From assembly GCF_052857255.1 (NCBI RefSeq), contig NC_135498.1:114948634-115012633 (forward strand): a stretch of DNA of 64,000 bases, read 5' to 3'. The position numbers and the translations under genes are program-made. The stretch comes from Amblyomma americanum. Taxonomy: Eukaryota; Arthropoda; Arachnida; Ixodida; Ixodidae. Below are positions 59,061 through 64,000 of this stretch, one piece after another (position 1 is the first letter of the stretch; the number at the start of each line of letters is the position of its first letter). The notes below the pieces were generated by a model. That model did no database searches, was not told the DNA's origin, and saw only the letters and a list, made by a program, of their open reading frames with translations.

Positions 59061-60413
59061 ATGTTCCGGACGCCCCCTTCAAGTCGTGAAGCCAGCCCTG
59101 AGCGCTTCGCACCCGAGGACGAGCCAGCAGCTCAGCGAGCCAGCCGACGTCTCCAGGGAGAGGAGCCTGAGTTCGGGAAACTGCCGGACCGCACAAGACA
59201 GCGAAAAGACGCGGCTACGAGCACCGCAATCTCGCCGAAGATGTCGACACCGATCATACTGCAGCAGCCGCGGGTGCCGCCAACTTTCAATGGATCCCTA
59301 GGCGAAGACCCTGAAGAATGGTTGGATCAATTTCAGCGCGTGGCGTCATTCAACAAGTGGGATGATGCGGCAAAGACTGGACACGTTTTTTTCTCATTGG
59401 ATGGCTCCGCACGCACGTGGTACGAAAACTACGAGTCGTCCCTTACGACATGGGAGCTATTCAAGAGAGAACTATTGAAGGTATTTACCAGTGTCGTGAG
59501 GAAAGAAAGAGCCGAACGACTCCTCGAGTCCAGGATCCAGCTTCCGAATGAGCCCGTCCGCAGCTACGTCGAGGAGATGAAGCGCCTATTTCGCCGCGCC
59601 GATCCCGGGATGACCGAGGAAAAGAAAGTTCAGTTCTTAATGCGCGGCGTAAAAGAACAACTCTTTGGCAGCCTCGTCCGTCAGCCGCCAAAAACGGTCG
59701 AGGAATTCATGCAGGAAGCCTGCACGATTGAGAAGACCCTCGACGTCCGAGCTCGGCAGTACAACCGCCCTTCCTCTGCCTATGCAATCCTTTCGGACAC
59801 GCCGGCCACCACCAGCGACAGCTTGCGGGACGTTATCCGCGAAATCGTCCGAGAGGAGCTACGCCGATTACTGCCATCCTCCCCACAGCCACAAGCATCG
59901 ACTCTGATGGACGTGGTACGGGAAGAAGTGCAACAGGCACTTGGCACCCCGACGGCCACAGAACCCCAGGCCATGACCTACGCCGCTGCAGTAAGGACTG
60001 CTCAGCCCCAACGACAACCCCCACGTCCTCCCCGAGATGAGCCACTTGGTCCACAACGCCGCCTCCCAGCCCCCGCCCGCCCTGCCTATGACCGACCCTC
60101 AAGCCCCAGGAAATGCGACGCCTGGAGGACTTCCGACAACCGGCCGTTGTGCTTCCATTGCGGTGAGGCCGGCCATATTCTTCGTCACTGCCCGTACCGA
60201 CGTATCGGTCTTCGAGGATTTGCCGTTAACGCCCCACGACCACGCTTCGGACAACGTCCGCACGAAATCGACGAGTACCTGCGTCGAGAAGAGTACACGC
60301 CGAACCGCTTTTCGCGCTCACCATCGCCGTCAACCTCGCGCTTTGCGTCGCCACGCCGCAGCTACGCAGCCGCGGTACGAGGAAGGTCGCCCAGCCCCCG
60401 TAGGGGAAACTAA
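59061..60413 (+). CDS. gag: Element E gag polyprotein
   Basis: 450 residues from the first ATG, 10 bases after the primer site. An N-terminal Pro/Arg-rich region is followed by VPPTFNGSLGEDPEEWLDQFQR (residues about 73-94), the retrotransposon gag capsid region with ARTWYENYESSLTTWELFKREL and the RRADPGMTEEKKVQFLMRG motif (about 177-195). The zinc knuckle CFHCGEAGHILRHC is at residues about 366-379, and an Arg/Ser-Pro-rich C-terminus follows. It forms the particle that packages the RNA. The stop TAA (60411-60413) comes directly after the slippery heptamer, so most ribosomes would end here and a minority would enter pol. Intact, unlike gag in elements A, B and C. Confidence 0.9.
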   Translation: MFRTPPSSREASPERFAPEDEPAAQRASRRLQGEEPEFGKLPDRTRQRKDAATSTAISPKMSTPIILQQPRVPPTFNGSLGEDPEEWLDQFQRVASFNKWDDAAKTGHVFFSLDGSARTWYENYESSLTTWELFKRELLKVFTSVVRKERAERLLESRIQLPNEPVRSYVEEMKRLFRRADPGMTEEKKVQFLMRGVKEQLFGSLVRQPPKTVEEFMQEACTIEKTLDVRARQYNRPSSAYAILSDTPATTSDSLRDVIREIVREELRRLLPSSPQPQASTLMDVVREEVQQALGTPTATEPQAMTYAAAVRTAQPQRQPPRPPRDEPLGPQRRLPAPARPAYDRPSSPRKCDAWRTSDNRPLCFHCGEAGHILRHCPYRRIGLRGFAVNAPRPRFGQRPHEIDEYLRREEYTPNRFSRSPSPSTSRFASPRRSYAAAVRGRSPSPRRGN

Positions 60414-60469
60414 AGGCAGCAACCTCTGGAGGTGAGGTTGCTCACGAGCTAAACGCCGAAGATCCTCCA
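60404..60469 (+). promoter_or_regulatory. Programmed minus-1 ribosomal frameshift signal, gag to pol
   Basis: Slippery heptamer G GGA AAC (60404-60410) in the correct phase ends at the gag stop TAA. A 7-nt spacer leads to a perfect 9-bp stem, AGCAACCTC (60418-60426) with GAGGTTGCT (60434-60442), loop TGGAGGT. Six loop bases (TGGAGG, 60427-60432) can pair with CCTCCA at 60464-60469, giving a possible H-type pseudoknot. The pol frame opens at 60404, exactly where the slip would place the ribosome. Confidence 0.8.
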
Positions 60470-63400
60470 CCGACCACACCCCATGAAGACGCTGCACCCG
60501 CGACGCCGCATGAAGAACCGACACTCGCTGCACCGACGCCGCACACAATGAGAACCTCGACCACGACGCAAGCTACCTTGAAATCGACGCCGCCACCCAG
60601 AGGAGCTTCGACCACACGCCCAACCCGTGATTCGCATACGCGACGAAGCCGTGACCCGACGCCGAGAGCGACATGCAATGCAAGAGCCAGGACCTCCGAC
60701 CTAGAAGTGACTATCGACGGCCGGAAAGTTACCGCTCTAGTCGACACAGGAGCCGATTACTCGGTGATGAATGGAACATTCGCTGCGCAGCTCAGAAAAG
60801 TCACAACGACTTGGGACGGCCCACAAATTCGCACCGCTGGGGGCCACCTCATTACGCCATCAGGACGATGCACAGCACGAGCGACTGTCAAAGGACATAC
60901 GTATCCTGCGACCTTTGTTGTGCTACCGCAATGCTCCCGCGAAGTGATCTTGGGTATGGATTTCCTTAATGAGCATCAGGCGATCATCGACCTGCGATCC
61001 AAGCTGATCACGCTTTCGACGGACGAAGCCATCGCTTCGATGAAAACTCGGGAAAATCACGTTGCCCTAAGTGTCCTCGAGGAAGAAGTGAGCGTCCCAC
61101 CCCGTTCAAGCGTTATCGTGACCGTAGGCGCCACGAAAGCCATAAACACTGAAGCTATCATCGAGGGGAACATGCAGTTGCTACTAGACCGAGGAATCAG
61201 CATCGCAAGAGGCATCGCACATTTCCGCAATGGCCAGGCCGAAGTACTGCTGACTAACTTCAGCGAAGAATACCGGCATATTAACAGAGGAACGGCGATT
61301 GCTTTCTACGACGAAATATCTGACGTACGAGATTCCTTCGCCCTCTCCGACCCCTCCGCAGAAGATCCGCCTGACCAAGAGAACTCGCCCACTTTCGACA
61401 TCAACCCAGCCCTGCACCGGAACAGACAAGACCAGATCCGCAATCTGCTTCAAAACTACAGTGAGTGCTTTTCGACATCGCCGAAGGTGCGACAGACGCC
61501 AATTGCCAAGCATCGCATTATAACGGATCAACACGTCCGACCTCTCCGTCAAAGCCCCTACCGTGTGTCTCCGCGAGAAGGACAAGCCATCCGGGACCAA
61601 GTCGAAGAAATGCTTCGCGACGACGTCATCCAGCCTTCAAACAGCCCATGGGCGGCACCGGTTGTTCTAGTGAGAAAGAAAGACGGCGCACTTCGATTCT
61701 GCGTGGATTACCGCCGCTTGAACAACATAACAAAGAAGGACGTCTACCCCCTCCCCCGCATCGACGACACACTGGACCGCCTCTGCAACGCCAAATATTT
61801 CTCATCGATGGACCTCAAGAGCGGCTACTGGCAAATTGAGGTCGACGAAAGAGATCGCGAGAAGACAGCATTCATAACTCCGGATGGGCTGTTTGAGTTC
61901 AAGGTGATGCCATTTGGTCTCTGTTCCGCACCAGCGACGTTTCAGCGAGTAATGGATACAGTGCTGGCAGGCCTGAAGTGGAAAATTTGTCTGGTATATT
62001 TAGATGACGTCGTTGTCTTCGCCTCGAACTTTGAAGAGCACCTCAAAAGACTTCGAACAGTACTAGACGCAATCAAGTCGTCTGGCCTAACCTTGAAAGC
62101 AGAGAAATGCCACTTTGCCTACGAAGAGCTGCTCTTTCTAGGCCACATCGTTAGCAAGGAAGGAGTACGCCCAGACCCGCAGAAAACAGCTGCTATTGAA
62201 CAGTTTCAACCGCCAGCCGATAAGAAAGCAGTGCGCAGATTTCTCGGACTATGCGCATATTACCGACGATTTGTGAAAAACTTTTCGCGCATCGCCGAGC
62301 CCCTGACCCAACTGACGAAGGCAGACGTGCCGTTTAAATGGGAAGCGCCGCAAGCAGAAGCCTTCAAGGAACTTCAGCGTCGTTTACAGTCCCCACCGAT
62401 CCTTGCACATTTTGATGAAAACGCCGATACTGAAGTTCATACCGACGCAAGCAGCGTGGGACTAGGCGCCGTTCTCGTTCAAAAAAGTGACGGGCTGGAG
62501 AAGGTCATCGCATACGCTAGCCGTTCCCTTTCTAAGGCCGAGGCTAACTATTCGACCACTGAGAAGGAGTGCCTTGCAATCATCTGGGCTACGTCGAAAT
62601 TCCGCCCCTACCTCTACGGACGGCCGTTCAAAGTGGTCAGCGACCACCACGCGCTCTGCTGGCTTGCCAATTTGAAGGATCCCTCTGGCCGACTCGCTCG
62701 ATGGAGTCTGCGTCTCCAGGAGTTTGACGTCACCGTCGTTTACAAGTCCGGACGCAAGCACACTGACGCCGATTGCCTCTCACGAGCCCCTGTAGATGCA
62801 CCGCCGCTGGACGACGATGAGGACGCCTTCCTGGGACCCATCAGCGCAAGCTCTTTTGCTCAGCAGCAACGCTCGGACCCCAACCTAAAAGGCCTCATCG
62901 AGTACCTGGAAGGCAAGGTTTCTTCACCCCCCGCTTCATTCAAGCGAGGACTGTCTTCTTTCTGTGTGCAGAATGAGGTCCTTGTGAAGAAGAACTTTAC
63001 AGCGAACAAAACAGCCTACCTCCTTGTTGTACCTACTTGTCTCCGCGAAGAAGTTCTACAGGCTTCACACGACGAGCCGACAGCTGGACATCTCGGGTTT
63101 ACTCGCACCCTCCGCCGCATTCAAGACAAGTATTACTGGCCCCGACTGTCTGCCGATGTCGCACACTATGTGAAAACATGCCGAGATTGTCAGCGACGAA
63201 AGACTCCTCCCACACGACCAGCAGGATTTCTGAACCCCATTGAACCTCCCTCAAGGCCCTTTCAGCAGATTGGCATGGACTTGCTTGGCCCTTTTCCAAC
63301 GTCAACATCTGGAAATAAGTGGATCATCATAGCGACCGACTACCTGACCCGTTACGCCGAGGCGAAAGCCCTACCGAACGAAACAGCAGCAGAAGTGGCC

Positions 63401-64000
63401 AAATTTTTCGTGGAGTGCATTCTTCTTCGACACGGCGCCCCCGATGTGCTCATCACGGACAGAGGAACAGCATTTACGGCGGAACTCACGCAAGCCATCC
63501 TGCGCTACAGCCAAACCAGCCACCGGAGGACAACTGCATACCATCCGCAGACCAACGGACTGACCGAGCGCCTGAACAAAACCATCGCCGATATGCTCGC
63601 TATGTATGTCGATGCCGAACATAAAACCTGGGATGTCATCCTGCCTTACGTCGTCTTCGCCTACAACACCGCAGTGCAGGAGACCACCCAGATGACTCCT
63701 TTTAGGCTCGTCCATGGTAGGGAGGCCACGACCACGCTAGACGTCATGCTGCCCAACGTTACAGAAGAAGAGAACGTCGACGTTGCCGCCTACCTTCAAC
63801 GCGCAGAAGAAGCTCGAAGGCTTGCCCGATTACGGATCAAAGATCAGCAGCGGTCCGACGCCAGACGCTACAACCTACGAAGACGCAACGCGGAATACAA
63901 GCCAGGAGACCAAGTCTGGGTGTGGACGCCCATTCGCCGCCGTGGATTGAGTGAAAAGCTTTTGCGCCGCTATTTCGGCCCGTACAAGGTTCTTCGTCGG
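60404..64000 (+). CDS. pol: Element E pol: protease, RT, RNase H, integrase (partial, runs off window)
   Basis: The minus-1 frame relative to gag is open for 1199 codons. It is expressed by the frameshift above; it has no ATG of its own at the start. Protease: VDTGADYSVM (60740) and VILGMDFL. RT: RFCVDYRRLN near 61700, DLKSGYWQ, FGLCSAPATFQR and YLDD at 61997-62008. RNase [25 protein letters not shown] and DHHALCW. Integrase: zinc-binding HDEP..HLGF...CRDCQ (about 63070-63200), then catalytic GMDLLGPF, LITDRGTAF and NGLTERLN, all present, then GDQVWVW near 63910. The polyprotein is cut by its own protease and carries out reverse transcription and insertion. Intact as far as visible, so the element may be young. 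Confidence 0.9.

Larger units (their letters stand above)
58679..64000 (+). mobile_element. Ty3/Gypsy element E, 5' part, runs off the window
   Basis: LTR end, primer site, intact gag and an open pol frame with protease, RT, RNase H and integrase in the usual order. It is closely related to element B in gag, pol and primer site but has a different LTR. No stop or frameshift was found in the 1199 pol codons present. The rest of the integrase C-terminus and the 3' LTR lie beyond 64000. Confidence 0.85.

Overview
The window looks like repeat-rich nuclear DNA of an arthropod, most probably a hard tick. The inference rests on several copies of a tRNA-derived SINE whose tail resembles tick SINEs of the Ruka type, on two Penelope-like element remnants, on I-like LINEs with RNase H, and on Ty3/Gypsy elements carrying tick-style tRNA-like primer sites. 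No bacterial operon, rRNA gene, true tRNA gene or CRISPR array is visible. No complete host gene can be defended. Three weak host-coding candidates are listed: a 146-bp Cys-rich exon at 21561-21706, a short signal-peptide ORF at 22194-22430 (minus) and a Tyr/His/Pro-rich ORF at 30884-31195.

Layout. 1-6 kb: intergenic, with a GC-rich island. 6.8-9.1 kb and 14.2-19.4 kb: two diverged copies of one long interspersed repeat. The first is invaded by a GIY-YIG (Penelope-like) fragment with 96-bp inverted ends, the second by a 5'-truncated LINE (15001-18852, target duplication CAACATGC). 11-13 kb: SINE copies and a minisatellite. 23564-29273: a minus-strand LTR element with integrase upstream of an almost wholly deleted reverse transcriptase. 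31.9-33.8 kb: a second Penelope-like fragment and a Ty3/Gypsy integrase fragment.

33.8-56.2 kb is a four-level nest. LINE D (plus) is split by Ty3/Gypsy element B (minus, 37977-55975, target duplication ATAC). B is split in its RNase H region by Gypsy element C (plus, 39723-52317, target duplication AGGT). C is split in its integrase by the near-intact I-like LINE G (minus, about 43450-49131). The order of insertion is therefore D, B, C, G. LTR divergence agrees: B's LTRs differ at about eleven of 159 aligned sites by hand count, C's at few sites outside a TG microsatellite.

56.6-58.3 kb holds a SINE, a minisatellite and a CR1/L2-like LINE tail. 58.7-64.0 kb is the 5' part of Ty3/Gypsy element E, with intact gag and a pol frame open to the window edge. 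Its gag/pol junction shows a textbook minus-1 frameshift signal: heptamer GGGAAAC directly before the gag stop, a 7-nt spacer, a 9-bp stem-loop and a possible pseudoknot.

The most interesting items are the frameshift module of E and its structural counterpart in B, the integrase-before-RT (Gmr1-like) domain order of elements C and A, the four-level nest, and the Penelope-like element bounded by long inverted repeats.
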